A stretch of 64,000 nucleotides of DNA from Achatina immaculata (GCA_009760885.1 CM019704.1:14367803-14431802), one strand, 5' to 3'; shown: positions 1 to 12,108, counted from the first letter of the stretch. Notes: a model not told the origin generated them from the sequence alone. Translations and numbers: made by a program.

Positions 1-111
1 GAAAATAACAAATCTATTTAAAAGATGTGTCCCAAAAGCGACGGAACAACTTGAAAAACCTGTTTACACGGCACAAGAGGTTCCCACTGTATTGTCAGTT
101 GTAGACGCCGG

Positions 112-194
112 GGGAGGAGGGAGAGAGAGAGAGAGAGAGATCTAGAGAGACAGACAGACAGGCAGACAGAAAGACAGACAGACAGACAGACAGA
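112..194. repeat. GA / CAGA microsatellite
   Basis: A run of GA dinucleotides is followed by CAGA tetranucleotide units with a few interruptions. Confidence 0.95.
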
Positions 195-631
195 GATCTA
201 GTTCTGGAGGCTTGTCTTGCTTTCCTCTCCAGTCACTGGGAAAAACAAACTACAGATCCCTCAGGACGATCTAGGTAGCAAGATATTCAGAATGTTAATC
301 CCCAGCGGTAGTTATAGGATCGTTAACGGGCTCGCGTTAAGTTGTTAATTGGTTGGTGCCAGTCCTGCTAAGGAAATGCTGCTGTATTGATTTCGTACGT
401 AAGGGCCCCTGGGGCTTTCGTTACAACTCGCGCAGTCTCAAGTGTGTAACAAAGGTCAGCAAGTCCTTGATGAAATCATAAAGAAGTTTATTCCAACCTT
501 TCGCTAAATATAGAAGTTCGTGAATGAAAATATCTTACTAAATAACGAAATGTTTGACTACACATAATAGCATATAAAGATATGACAAATGCAGGCTCCG
601 GAAGAACAGAAATATGGTGGAAATTTAAAAG

Positions 632-633
<2 letters not shown>

Positions 634-678
<45 letters not shown>
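634..678. repeat. AT dinucleotide microsatellite
   Basis: An uninterrupted alternation of T and A of about 44 bp. Confidence 0.95.
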
Positions 679-686
<8 letters not shown>

Positions 687-2025
687 CAGAACTGCTCTCA
701 TATATGGAATGCAAAACATAGAACAAGGGTATAATGAAAGGCCACAAGAAAGATACAGTAATGAACACTGTAATCCAACAGCGCACCGGAATGACTTACA
801 CAAACACTCAGACACAACAAAACAAGTGAAAAAAAAATGAGTCTGGGATTGTAATGCGTATGAAGAACAGACACCCAAGACAAACAATGAAATGAAACTC
901 TACAAGGTCAAAGAATTTAAAGTAAAATATAAAGTACGCACGTGAGATCTTTCCAGGCAGAAAAAAACACCTATAAGTATAAAAAGTAACAAAGAAAGTA
1001 CAATATCAGAAAAAGAAAATGAACGTTCCACGTCACGTGACTATACTGAACGTTTTCTGTATATCCTTCAATTTCTTAGGGAATCAAATGGACTGACGAC
1101 AACGTAATCAAACAGACAATATATCTGGATACTGGCTAAGAATTCTATCTTATTTCTCACTTTAAATAAAAATTTAAAAAACACAAACGGCGGTAGCAGC
1201 ACATTAAAGCTGGACAATATATTATATTGACAGCATGGGAGAAGAGATTGAAATACATTTTTAAATACTTAAATAATGAATTTTTTAAAAGGCACAGAAA
1301 AAAAAGGTTCAATGTAATAATATAAACAAATAAATAATGAGAAATTAATATCATTAATCATTATAGAAAAGATAAGTGATTGTCAATAATTATCAAAGCA
1401 CATGAATAAATATGTAAAGCGTTCGACGACTCTTCAAAATATTTTCAATAGCCAAAACTAAATCACATTTTACTATTGTTTTTTTTTTTACAAAGCATTA
1501 AAATGTCATTGCCTTTACTGGAAGTATATTGTTTTCTTCTTGTTTTCTCCATTTCTTTGTCTGAAGGAGATCGAAACCGAAACACTACATTAGTTCTTAC
1601 GTTTTTCTTCCAGCTGATCTTGGCCACAGGGAATAGATTACTCCTGTTTGTTTTTTACCATCTTTTTTAAGCGAAAGAAATCATAAACAAATGAAAGACA
1701 GGGGAAAAAATGAAGCAAATTGTTATTTACTGATAGTAATTAAAAAGAATAACGCACGATATGTTAACGATGTCAATTACTGTAGAAAATGATAAAGTAC
1801 CAGGTGAAATGCTTATATCCTGCACGCCCAAGTCACTGTGTTAACATCTTTGGCATTGTGCACTGCTTACAGCAGCGTCTCCCGCCTGCCAGGAGTAAAC
1901 CGAAATATGCTTCGGGAGCTGACTCATGCACATTCACAGGGTACTACTGTGGTGACAAGCATATGACAAATGTTACCGATGGATCAGTTTCGGCATTCAC
2001 TTCAACTCCTTTTTTTTTTTTTTTT

Positions 2026-2225
2026 GCAGTTACCCACAGACAATCACACTCTTTTCTTCAGCATGCCACTGACTACCACTCTTTTCTTGAGCCTATCGCT
2101 GAAAATCACATCATTTCACAGGAGTGTACCACTGATAATCACATATTTCCCAGACAGCACTACTTATCTGGCAGCATAGAACTGGTAGTCACTTGTTTCC
2201 TGGGGCGTATCACAATTTTCAACTT
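2026..2225. repeat. Degenerate ~32-bp minisatellite
   Basis: About six diverged units share a core like cactgataatcacatcttttc. The open frame 1789-2262 spans the array and is explained by it. I see no protein motif. Confidence 0.55.
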
Positions 2226-3642
2226 TCCTGTTTTCTACACCAGCGCTGCTGAAAATGTGTGACTCGTACAATTTATAGCAAGGCTTTAATTATTTATACG
2301 TTCCACTTAGACATTTTCCTTTTGTCCCTGAATTTTAATCTAAGTATATAATTCTAATCCAAAATAATGTAAGCAATGGGAAATGAACTGAAAACAATAA
2401 CAATTCTTAAGGGGGAACAAAAGGAACATTTGACAGGCGTAAACATATCATTTCTACCTACTGGATAGGTAGCATCAGGCAAAACAACTGGCAAAAACAT
2501 GCTTCTTTACAGTCTTATATCATGAAAGGAGAGTTCACAAGGTGAATATGTACTTTTAAGTATTATAATTCCAGCACAGGCACTCAAGTATCACAGGCAG
2601 TGTTTCATGACACGAAAATGTCAATACTCTATAAAGACAGCATGTATCCATGGTTAAATAATGGGTATGTGTCAAAAATATGGTGTGTAAAATGTGTCCT
2701 TCCAGCTTCGATGCACTTCTGCATTGTATACTTTATGTCGTGTACTAGTACATTAGTACTGTAGCTTCATTTGGTGCGCGGTATAGCCGTGAAAAGATGA
2801 ACTCGTGTAAAGTCGGGACAGACACTAGTGCAAGAAATAGCTTATCCACCCTGCTAGGGTTTTTAAGTTTGTCTGAGAGACGGTCGGTCTGTTCAATTAA
2901 AGAACAGCTTTCCTAGCAAAGATCCCCAATGCGTCCATGCGAAAACTTGCCCAATGTTTTCGTGGCCACTGCCTCCACATGCTGATCAAAGCTCATAACA
3001 GCGTGGACTCCCGAGGGAGAAAAGAACACGGTTGCGCCTGAAACGCAGGACAGTGTCAGAGTTACTGGAGAGAAAAACATGTCAGTGATTCTCAAAGTAT
3101 GCGTAACTGTCCCCCGTGTGGGTGTTGGGAACAGCCTGAAATAATTTCTTTACTTCTTTTCCCATCTCTTCGTGAAATATTTCCAGTGTTTCTGTACAAA
3201 AATATTTCTCATTTTTCACTTTTCTTTTCTATTTCTTAAAACTTATTTCCCAGTTTGTTTGTTCTTTCAAGAAGTGGTGTTGCACATTACACAACACCTG
3301 GCAACTGTAAAGTTCATGCGCTATTCCTAGGTAACTATTTGCCTCTCCTCTCCCTCTTATTTTACACTTTTTTTTCACATGAACTTTCTCCCGTATCATA
3401 TGTCCCAGTGACATCATATTTTGCTGCGTCCCTTAGTGTTCTCTACGCTCAGACGAGGGCTAACATAACCAGAACAGAAAGGATGTCACACAGTCAGCTG
3501 GAAGATGCCCCGTCAAGCAAGACTTTCTCGCCCCCTTCCCCCTTCTCTTGCTGGGGCTTGTGCTCGCATCCAAAATGAATCGCTCTTCCATGGTTCAGGA
3601 CTCCCAAGAGAAATTCATCCCCGAGTTTTGAGTAGCTTCTAA

Positions 3643-3661
3643 AGTATGTATGTATGTATAT

Positions 3662-3693
<32 letters not shown>

Positions 3694-3705
3694 ATGTATG
3701 TATGT
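3643..3705. repeat. TATG / TG microsatellite
   Basis: TATG units, then TA, TG and again TATG, directly abutting the LINE fragment that starts at about 3706. Confidence 0.9.
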
Positions 3706-4632
3706 TGAAACAGGCGTGAAACAAGGATGTATACTGTCTCCTTTACTTTTTGGGATTACAATAGACTTCATAATGAAAAAATGCTGCACAGGTAACACAG
3801 GTATTGACTGGGTACATGGGACCCAACTAGAAGATCTTGATTTTGCTGATGACATAACTCTTATCAGTAATAATGTGAATTCCATGCAAGAAAAAACAGA
3901 TAGCCTATCTTCACTGGCTAGCAAAATAGGACTTGAAATTAACAAGGACAAAACAAAAATAATGAAAATTCCCATCAATCAAAATGGAAAAATACACATA
4001 GAAGGGACAGATATTGAAGAAGTCAATCAATTTGCATACCTTGGCAGCTACATAGACCAGGATGGTGACACTAGAAAGGAAGTTAGGATCAGAATTGCAA
4101 AAGCAGCATCAATCTTCAAGAATCTTGAGAACATATGGAATTCAAAAGTTATAAGCACAAAAACCAAGTTAAGACTATTCAATTCAAATGTAATATCCAC
4201 CCTCATTTATGCATGCGAAAGCTGGAAAACAACTAAAGAAATAGAAAAGAAATTAGACTCTTTTGAAAACAAATGCCTAAGGAAAATACTCGGCATCAAG
4301 TGGAATGAATTCAAGAACAATGCAGAGATAAGACAGATGACTGAACAACAACCAGTCTCACGGGTGATCAGGAAAAGGAGATGGACATATGTTGGCCACT
4401 TGATGAGAAGAAATGAGCAGAGAATCCCAAAACAAGCTATCAAGTGGAACACAACAGGCCGAAGAAAAAGGGGCAGACCGCGTGAAACTCTGAAGAGAAC
4501 ATTATTAAGAGAGGCCAAGTTAACAGGCATAAAATCCTTTGATGAGGTTGAAAGACTCGCCGAAGACAGGAAAAATTGGCGAACTACTTTGCGAGCCCTA
4601 TGTGACGTCTAACGGCACGGGAAGGATATAAG
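3706..4632 (+). mobile_element. LINE fragment C1: 3' half of a reverse transcriptase, open frame intact
   Basis: An uninterrupted frame of about 300 codons runs from ETGVKQGC to the stop at 4610-4612. It starts at the conserved RT motif GVKQGC-LSPLLF. It then has the catalytic DFADD (3838-3852), YLGSYIDQDGD and ACESW. It ends with the C-terminal RRWTYVGHLMRR, KRGRPRETLKR and a DRKNWR end typical of non-LTR elements. The endonuclease and palm N-terminal parts are missing, so this is a 5'-truncated copy. The open frame suggests a fairly recent insertion. Clade is not resolved. A second copy lies inverted in receptor intron 2 (28636-28815). Confidence 0.9.
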
Positions 4633-4633
4633 A

Positions 4634-4722
4634 TGTATGTATGTATGTATGTATGTATGTATGTATGTATGTATGTATGTATGTATGTATGTATGTATGT
4701 ATGTATGTATGTATGTATGTAT
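4634..4722 (+). repeat. ATGT microsatellite at the LINE 3' end
   Basis: About 22 units of ATGT directly follow the conserved LINE 3' terminus (gggaaggatataag). This may be an expanded element tail or the TATG target array. Confidence 0.95.
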
Positions 4723-5520
4723 ATAATCCAGAAGGTCGGTCTAATTGAGAATATTTGTATGACCTGAAGTCATTTCGAAGATCATATAAATCCTTTCCTC
4801 CCTTAACAAAAGAACCTAATTGAAGATTAATCTTTATTTCGACTTATAAACCAATCCCCCACGGGGTTAATGTATCAAACCCTCCAACACATTCTGGCTA
4901 CACCAAGACTCCATCATCTACAAAAACTCCAGTATATCTTTTCGATATATAGAAGCTTTAGACGCCTTCTTGTGATGCGGGAATCTCTTAAATGCTGCAT
5001 CATTTTTTGCTCACTTTGCTTGGACGGGACTTTGCAAAATGACAAGCGCCAGGCGCGTGAATGTTCGCCGATTTCTACCAACAAGTAGTTGCAGCCTTAT
5101 CAGAAACACGTGTGATTTGCCGTGGATTACTCTCTACCCGGCGCCTGCTAGAGTATGGATAATTCAATAATTCACACGCATCGTTCTCCCAAGTCTCTAA
5201 CATCGGATCGATACAGCTTTAATAAAGGCAAAACTTTAAGGCAACGCTGGGATTATTGAAGTTAACAGGAAGCCTTGACCTTCGGACCAGGGTGAAGACG
5301 CTGCGCTGCTGTTTGTGGAAGAGATTCGGGTAGCGGGAGGTAACTCTTGTCTGTGGCAACATAGTTCTCTCTACCTTGGACTCGCTGCCACAGTTTTCCG
5401 CTAGTCCTTCCATGAAAACTTGATGACTGGCTAATTTTTCTACACTAAATTTTAGCAACAGCTACTGTACACGCTGCTTGCTGCGACTTTTTCGTGCTGC
5501 TGTGGGCAGCAGTGTAAAAC
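4723..5520. other. Unassigned intergenic stretch
   Basis: Mixed-composition DNA with short open frames on both strands. No motif or repeat family was recognised. Confidence 0.5.
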
Positions 5521-6077
5521 ATATCATCATCATGTGCTGTGCCGACTGGCGTTGGCTATTATGATTCTCCGGAGTACCCGATCCTTCATGCAGGCCATTA
5601 GCTCATTTGGTGATCTCCTCTCACACTATCTCGTCAGACTGTTCTATATCATTTCTATTAGTCTTCTCCTGGCTCTTTTTCCCTTTATTTTTCCTGTTGT
5701 TGCAGTATTTCCAGTGCCCTCTCTTCTCACTGCATATCCCACGAAAGTACATCGTCTCTCTCATATACTGTTTTTTTTTCTGACAAGATTTTGTTGTCTC
5801 TCCAGCTCTTTTCACACATTCTTCATTAGTTTGTTATTTTTGCTGTCCAGGGAATGTGGAAAACGACATTTTTGTTGCTTCCAATGATTTCTGTGCAGAC
5901 CTGCCTATTGCCCATGATTCACTTCCATATAACATGATAGGTTCAATATAAGATTTTAGGACTCGTTTTCAAACATTCACTGATAAGGATGTGTTGCATA
6001 ATATGTTTCTCATTCTCTCAAATGCAGTCTTTCTTCGCCTATTCTATTCCTAATTTCTGTTCTGCATTTCAATGGAG
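5521..6077 (-). mobile_element. RTE-like LINE fragment B1, 3' end
   Basis: The minus strand matches the 3' part of the element at 55105-56040 over its whole length. Plus-strand landmarks shared by both copies are gctggcgttggctattatg-like text, the CATCATCATC tail and the terminal segment of the RT C-domain. The copy is 5'-truncated near 6077, frameshifted and noncoding. The ATG-rich tail at the 3' end (5521-5533) is typical of RTE-type elements. Confidence 0.8.
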
Positions 6078-6184
6078 AAGACAGAAATGGAGGAAAAGCT
6101 TTTTTTAATAGAGAAAAACACAGAAAGACGGAGAAAGAAAGAAATAGTTAGCGAAAAAGTCCGTTATTAAAATGAAAAGTGTTC

Positions 6185-6575
6185 TCCATTCCCAATCTTG
6201 TGGCTGTGGAAGTCTACACGTGACAAGAACACACACACTCAAAAATAAAACAGCATCTAACAATGAGTCTTGCGAAAGTGAAGGTCAGCAAGTGACAAGA
6301 AAAAACAAACAACAAGTACCATACACATACACTGCATCTAAGAACGCAATGATAGTCAGCAAGTGACAAGAAAAAACAAAGAACAAGTACCATACACATA
6401 CACTGCATCTAAGAACGCAATGATAGTCAGCAAGTGACAAGAAAAAACAAAGAACAAGTACCATACACATACACTGCATCTAAGAACGCAATGATAGTCA
6501 GAAAGTGACAAGAACACCAAAAGCGGCATTCAACAAAGAGTCTTGTGGTAGTTAAGATCAGTCCGTGACAAGAGC
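6185..6575. repeat. 71-bp tandem array with diverged edge units
   Basis: Three near-identical 71-bp units (about 6282-6500) contain gtcagcaagtgacaag and actgcatctaagaacgcaat. Older, clearly diverged units keeping gtgacaagaac, gagtcttg and gtcag cores lie on both sides (6185-6281 and 6500-6575). Confidence 0.85.
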
Positions 6576-7149
6576 ATCGAAGATTCAAAAGTTCTCCAGC
6601 TCCTCCTGCTGAAAAATGTCACATTTCAAAAGCAAACTTTGTTTCCACAGCACAATACAAACAAGAACATGTGAAGATCATCAGTAAAGAAAGAAAACTA
6701 AAAAAAAAAATGAAAATAAATTCTCTAGATCTTACATAATTCATACTCTAGGGAGCTGTTAACTACATACAAGAAGTAAGAACTTATTCTATAAAGCAAA
6801 TTTTAATGCCGTCATTTTATCCAGTTTCTGACCTGCTTAGCGCTTAGTCTCCCAGACTGCCTGCCTGTCACTGCCAATGTTCTATGGTCTCCCGTAATTT
6901 GTGAATGATTTGCTTCATTATTTTCCTTTCTAGAATTCCACCCCCCCCCCCCACTTTTTTTTCCTTCTTCCCCCCCCCCCCACACACACACACACCATTT
7001 AACCATGCGTTTTCTTTAAAATATGTCTTGAACACGCAGTTGTCTTCCGGGTACTGTATATGACATTCTCTCTCTCTTTCTCTCTCTCTGGCTTGTTATT
7101 TTACATTCTATTCATGCTCCTTGTGTTTTTATATACTTGCATTAAACTG
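6576..7149. other. Unassigned stretch with C and CA runs
   Basis: Contains poly-C and CA runs at about 6941-6993 and CT runs near 7068-7090. No gene or transposon was recognised. Confidence 0.55.
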
Positions 7150-7250
7150 AACAATTGGGAAGAGTAAATGATGAGAGACAAAGGGCAGACGTGCTTGCGT
7201 GCTCAGTTCTTCAAGATCCTTTCCAAGTAAAAATTCAATCAGTCAATCAA
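7150..7250 (+). mobile_element. Family D LINE 3' end, short copy
   Basis: This resembles the terminal 90 bp of the copy ending near 7998. It has agggcagacgtgcttgcgtg, then a cagttctt-like segment, aagtaaa and a tail of caatcagtcaatcaat. Only the 3' extremity is present, as expected after severe 5' truncation. Confidence 0.6.
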
Positions 7251-7359
7251 TTTCTCTCTCTCTCTCTATCCTCCCTCCTTCCCCTCTTCAAGCTAAAACT
7301 ATAGCATCTGAACGTTACTTTTAAACTCTTGAGCTGACTAAGCTCTAAAGTTTCCTAGG

Positions 7360-7568
7360 TTCCTCTTCAACAAAGCCAAGTTAGTACATCAAATTCTTTC
7401 ACAGCATGCCCCGCCTTATCTATGGAACTTGTTTAAATTTACCCCAAAAGGCAACCAACGTTTGAACTCCATATGTCTTCCAAAACCTAGACTTGATCTC
7501 TACAAGAAAAGCTTTACTTATTCTGCTGCTCATCTTTGGAATACCCTCCAATCCTGTATAAAAAAAAA

Positions 7569-7608
<40 letters not shown>

Positions 7609-7998
7609 TCCTTCCTACAACTACAAACTTTCCCAATATCTATTTGATGTCGACTACATGCCTCCATGAATCATAAAACTTAAAAGTTATTTTAGACTGC
7701 TCTTACAGACACCGAATACAGTTACTGTAATTGTTTACTCTGAATAGTCCCGAAATTTTTGTTTAGTAGATAGCCATTTATATATGTATATAGTTACTTC
7801 TGTACCGAGTGAATGGATAAGAGCGAAACGTAAATGTTATATTTTATTTTCTCTCTCAGCTTGAATGTTAATTATGTTTGTTACATGAACAGCATATTTG
7901 TAGAATGTCTGGAATAGAGTGAAAGATGTATGATAAAGGGTAGAATGTCAGACGGGCCTGCGTGCCCAATTCTTAACCCTTTTGAAATAAAGATCAAT
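7360..7998 (+). mobile_element. Family D LINE (jockey/CR1-like), C-terminus of ORF2 and 3' UTR
   Basis: From 7360 the translation reads HAPPYLWNLF, then PKPRLDLYKKSF and AAHLWNTLQSC. These are the familiar last motifs of CR1/jockey-type ORF2 proteins. The frame then stops at an AT microsatellite (about 7570-7606). The 3' UTR ends with gggcctgcgtgcccaattct, tttgaaataaa and an AATC tail. The copy is truncated and inactive. A related 3' region recurs at 10848-11335. Confidence 0.75.
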
Positions 7999-7999
7999 C

Positions 8000-8279
8000 A
8001 ATCTAGTCAGCTCTTTAAAGACCTGGTTTTCTACTTCTTTTCAGACAGGTCTTAATATCATGAGAGCCGTTTTTGGCAATGACCTCTTTATGATTTTTTT
8101 TTCTTTTTTTAAAAGCTATATTCATTTATAACTTGTCATTGGAGCTTAATATTACTCTAATCTATAAAGATTTTCTCGTTGTTGTTTCTCTCAAAAACTT
8201 GACCTCTGTTCTGAACAAGTCTCCATTATTTGTTACTTTTTTTTCTACATGTTTTTATGTTTACATTTACTACTAAATT
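8000..8279. other. Unassigned AT-rich stretch
   Basis: T-rich sequence between a LINE end and a minisatellite. No feature was recognised. Confidence 0.5.
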
Positions 8280-9295
8280 ATATGATAAGCTACTGGATTG
8301 AAAATGTCATAATATGTTAGTGTGCTCTGAACTTCACAAGGATAATCTATTGCATTATAAATTTCATAAGTTAGAGTTCTAAACTTCACAGGGATAAGCT
8401 AGTGAATTACAAATTTCACAAGTATACGTTAGTGATAACTAATCTATATCTTAATGCAAAGAAAACTAAATTGATGACCACTGACAAGACAAACAAAGCA
8501 GCTGAAATATGCATCAATGAGGAAAAACTGGAAGAAGTGGAGAGTTTTGAATATCTTGGATCACTACTAACTAATAATGGAGATAGAATGAGGGAAATTA
8601 AAAGGAGGACATCTATCACTCTTCAGAAAATAAAACAAATAAAGAATCTGTGGAGAGGAGCAGACAGAACTACAAAGATAAGATTTTTAAGGGCATGTAT
8701 CTTCCCCATCGCAATATATGCCTGTGAGACCTGGACACTTAACAAAACAGCTGAGAAACACATCAATGCCTTTGAATGTAAATGCTACAGAAGAGTTCTT
8801 CAAATATCATGGACACAAAAAAAGAACACATATATCCATACTACAAGAACTTAATATTGAAGAAGGTTGGCTAGTAAAAAGGATTAAAGAGAGAAAACTT
8901 AAATATTTTGAACACATTAAACGTCATGATAATCTAGAGAAGACCGTATTGGAAGGGTACATAATGGGAAAAAGAAATAGAGGAAGACCAAGGCGAAGAT
9001 GGCTGCAAGACATCGTTGAGGATCTGCAATGGAAGCATCAGCTGTCGACCATCTTGCTCACAACCGAGAGGCCTACAGGAGTGCTGTTAGAAGGCAAAGT
9101 TCCGCAATGGATATGCAAATGAATGAATGAATGAATGAATGAATGAATGAATGAATGACGTTAGTGGGTTCTAATCTTCACAGGGATAAGCTAATGGATT
9201 CCAAATTTCACAAGGATAAAATATCAGATTCTAAACTTCAAAACGATAAGCTATTAGATTACAGACTTCTAAATAATAAGCTAATTTTTACATTA
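8280..9295. repeat. Degenerate ~34-bp minisatellite interrupted by a LINE
   Basis: Units like gattctaaacttcacaggga followed by taagctaatg occur before 8434 and resume after 9166. The array was one block before the LINE at 8435-9157 landed in it. Confidence 0.75.
8435..9157 (+). mobile_element. RTE/BovB-like LINE fragment A1 with target-site duplication
   Basis: It encodes the RT C-terminal region: FEYLGSLLTNNGD, TTKIRFLRACIFPIAIYACETW, then, after a frameshift near an A run at about 8815, FEHIKRHDNLEKTVLEGYIMG and KRNRGRPRRRWLQDI. It ends at atatgcaaatga followed by an ATGA tail. The 9-bp direct repeat acgttagtg flanks it exactly (8426-8434 and 9158-9166). The copy is 5'-truncated and frameshifted, hence inactive. 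Related copies lie at 13640-15940 and 38500-38811. Confidence 0.88.
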
Positions 9296-9536
9296 AAATT
9301 TACATATTTTTCTTTAAGAATTTTATCTGCACTCTGATCTTTTGTCTTCATCTGTTGTTGTCTGACAAATGCCCCAGTCGTATTACTAAATGAAGCGTTA
9401 TCCAAAACTCTGCCCTCGTTTTATTCCAGTAAACGTGCATTTACATGCAACATATTAGCTTAATTATTATCAAACATGCAAAATTCAATTTGGAAAATAA
9501 TGTAACCGTTTTGATGACGGCGGTTCTAATCAGAGA
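9296..9536. other. Unassigned AT-rich stretch
   Basis: No gene, repeat or transposon was recognised between the minisatellites. Confidence 0.45.
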
Positions 9537-9740
9537 AATGCAGAATCTTGAGGGTCCATGAGTGATCATTGGAGAGTCCGTGAAGAGTCACTTGGGGATC
9601 CATGAATGGTCACTGGGAGCCCATGAAGCCATCTGGGGGTCCATGAAGAGCCATTTGAGTGTCCGTAAAAAGTCATTTAAGGGTCTAAGAAAGGCTATAT
9701 GCGAATCGGAGGTCTTTGCATGATCATTTGGAGGTTTCCA
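9537..9740. repeat. Degenerate ~29-bp minisatellite
   Basis: About seven diverged units of the form gggtccatgaagagtcatt. It differs from neighbouring minisatellites in unit sequence. Confidence 0.7.
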
Positions 9741-10847
9741 TACCAAGTCTATATTATACATAACTCTAGAGACGTTGAGGGTTTGTGTTTGTTTGTTTTC
9801 GTTTCTAAATACTACAGAGCGGATGAATACTGAAGAACCGCAGCGATTTATTATTAGCTTTAGGGGCCTATGAACTGAAAAAGGTTGCGGACCACTGTAC
9901 TAAGCAACAAGTAGAGTCTTGACGACAATTCTTTCTGGAGAGATTAATAGAAATACTGGGCAGTGGACAGCAGTTTTCAGCAAGTTCATGACTTGTTAAA
10001 GTTTTCCTTTTAATTACGATGCATGCGTGCTGGTGGTTACATTTGCGCAAATGTTTTTATTTTGTTATGCGATAGAAATTAAGCTCCCACATCACTAAGA
10101 TAACGATAACACCGCGAGAATCTAACGCGCGTGACCAAAGAAACGATTACGAAAAAAAAACTACAGGTGAAAACAACCAAAAAAAAAAAACAACCAAACT
10201 CACAAGTCATGAAGGTGTAGGAAGGAAAGACCAGGTGCGCGTTTATCTGCAGAAGTCTTCTCGAAAAGTGCAGCGAAAAGTTTTACAGAACTGAAATGAA
10301 AAGCACCATGACAAAAGAAGACAGAACTTGATGCGCTTAAGAATGGCGCAGTTCAGAAAGAACTCTTTTATTAATGTTAAGGAACTGTATAAGAGATCTG
10401 TTCCGTCATGCTCCTATCACATTAACTGATAATATTGGTTTGACACTTGTGTCTGCTAAACTGCAAAGAGAAGCTTACAAGCAAGCCATTGTGTTAAGAA
10501 AGAAATCGATATTCACATAACAGTCACCCACCATAAAGATGAGACTCTCTCAGAGTTGAAAGTGGGCGGGTTACATGAACAATATATTGCTAAAATGTGA
10601 GGATTTCAGTAAGAACTGTACTCGCTTATCATGTCTATGGTCGCGGGTTCACCTCCAGACGCTCAATCCAGCTGTACTAGTAGAAACTGTTACCTGATTC
10701 CTCTTGGAGCTGGTAAAGGGGAATCCAGGCGTGTGTGATAACTGGCTTCATAACCTTGCAGTGTATGAACATGTCAAGTCAAGGTCAACTGAGACATTGA
10801 TATCATTATGGGGATAACAGAAGTAGTTATAGGAACGAGAATAACTT
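9741..10847. other. Unassigned intergenic stretch
   Basis: Short low-complexity A runs near 10150-10195. A segment near 10615-10665 resembles a tRNA-type B box (gcgggttcacctcc), but no A box or tail supports a SINE. No gene was recognised. Confidence 0.5.
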
Positions 10848-11335
10848 ATATTTTTAATACCCTCCCATCCTGTATAAAAATATAAGCTATAAGCTATATT
10901 CCTGCCTATAACTACAAACTTTTCCAGCATTTATTTGATGTCGACTATATGCCTCCATGATTCATAAACCTTACGCTTTATGTTAGCCTGCTCTTAATAC
11001 CTAATTAAATTAATTATTTATTCTGAATAGTTTTGAAATTGTGGTTTGGTAGATAGTCATTAGTGTTAGACTGCGAGAATATTTTTTTTACATGTATGTA
11101 GTTACTTTATGTACAGAGTGCATTGATAAGAGTGAAATGTAAATGTTTTATTTTATTTTATTTCATTTCATTTTATGTTTCTCAGTTTTTCAATGTCAGT
11201 TATGTTTATTATATGCGCAGCATATTTGTAGAATGTCTGGAACAGTTGTATGATAAAGGGCAGAATGTCAGGCGGGCCTGCGTGCTTAATTCTTAACCCT
11301 TTGGAAGTAACGATTAATCAATCAATCAACTGATC
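10848..11335 (+). mobile_element. Family D LINE, second 3'-region copy
   Basis: It parallels 7548-7998. It shares tataaaaa, ctacaaactttt-cca, tttgatgtcgacta-atgcct, catatttgtagaatgtctgg, gaatgtcaggcgggcctgcg and an AATC tail (caatcaatcaac). The ORF2 end is nearly gone, so this copy is mostly 3' UTR. Shared text across about 450 bp makes common ancestry clear despite indels. Confidence 0.8.
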
Positions 11336-11364
11336 CTTATGCATGAATGGCATGCTGTATATTA

Positions 11365-11965
11365 AGGAACACACGGTCACTAACTTTGTATCCTCTACAT
11401 TACAATCATGGATGGCATGAAGTTATACTAGGAACAAATGGCACTAAAATTATATTCTCCCATATGCCTCAATAGCACGGGACACATCAAATGTGACCGA
11501 TTTTTAACACCATATCTAAGGGCCGGATCAAGGACTATGTGACCGCTCTAACAACATATCTAAGGGCCGGATCATGAATAATATGGCCGCTAACAGCACA
11601 TCTCCTATACGCCTCAATAGCAAGGGGTATATTAATAGCCTTATGATCACTAAAAGCATATCTCCTATATACCGTAATAACATAGGGCAGATAAAGGCTA
11701 TACAACTGCTAACACTATGATCTCCTATATACCTTAATGACATGGGGCAGACCAAAGACTATATGACTCAACACCACATCTCCTATATACCATAATGACA
11801 CGGGAAAGATCATGGACTGTATGACCGCCAACACCACATTGCCTATATGACCTAATAACATAGGGCAGATTAAGGACCTGCCTATATGACCTAATAACAT
11901 CGGGCAGATTAAGGACCATACTGTCACGAACGTCATGTCTTCTATATATTTCAACGTCACGGAGC
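11365..11965. repeat. Degenerate ~60-bp minisatellite, about ten units
   Basis: Units share a core of cacatctcctatataccat, then aatgacatggggcagat and aaggactatatgaccgc. They differ at many positions and some are shortened to about 50 bp. The small minus-strand open frames here (11528-11967) only reflect the repeat. Confidence 0.85.
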
Positions 11966-12075
11966 AAGTTACTAAAATTTTGCTAACAACACTACACTAC
12001 TGATAAACCACCTAGGACAAAAAAAGGAAACCTCTAACTTTCTATCTTGTTGCTGGGCGACATTGTGGTATATTA

Positions 12076-12108
<33 letters not shown>

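Larger units (their letters stand above)
1..3640. other. Intergenic DNA with simple repeats only
   Basis: A GA/CAGA microsatellite lies at 112-194 and an AT run at about 634-678. A T run and a degenerate minisatellite lie around 2010-2225. The short open frames here have low complexity or no recognisable motifs. I see no exon, RNA gene or transposon. Confidence 0.6.

Noticed and set aside
1789..2262. 157-codon open frame on the plus strand
   Set aside because: It spans a T run and a degenerate minisatellite. No domain, signal peptide or plausible splice context is visible.
5219..5458. 79-codon minus-strand open frame
   Set aside because: Composition looks somewhat protein-like, but no motif, splice partner or repeat relationship could be seen.
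10600..10690. tRNA-like B box (gcgggttcacctcc)
   Set aside because: No matching A box, no tail and no second copy. A random match is likely.
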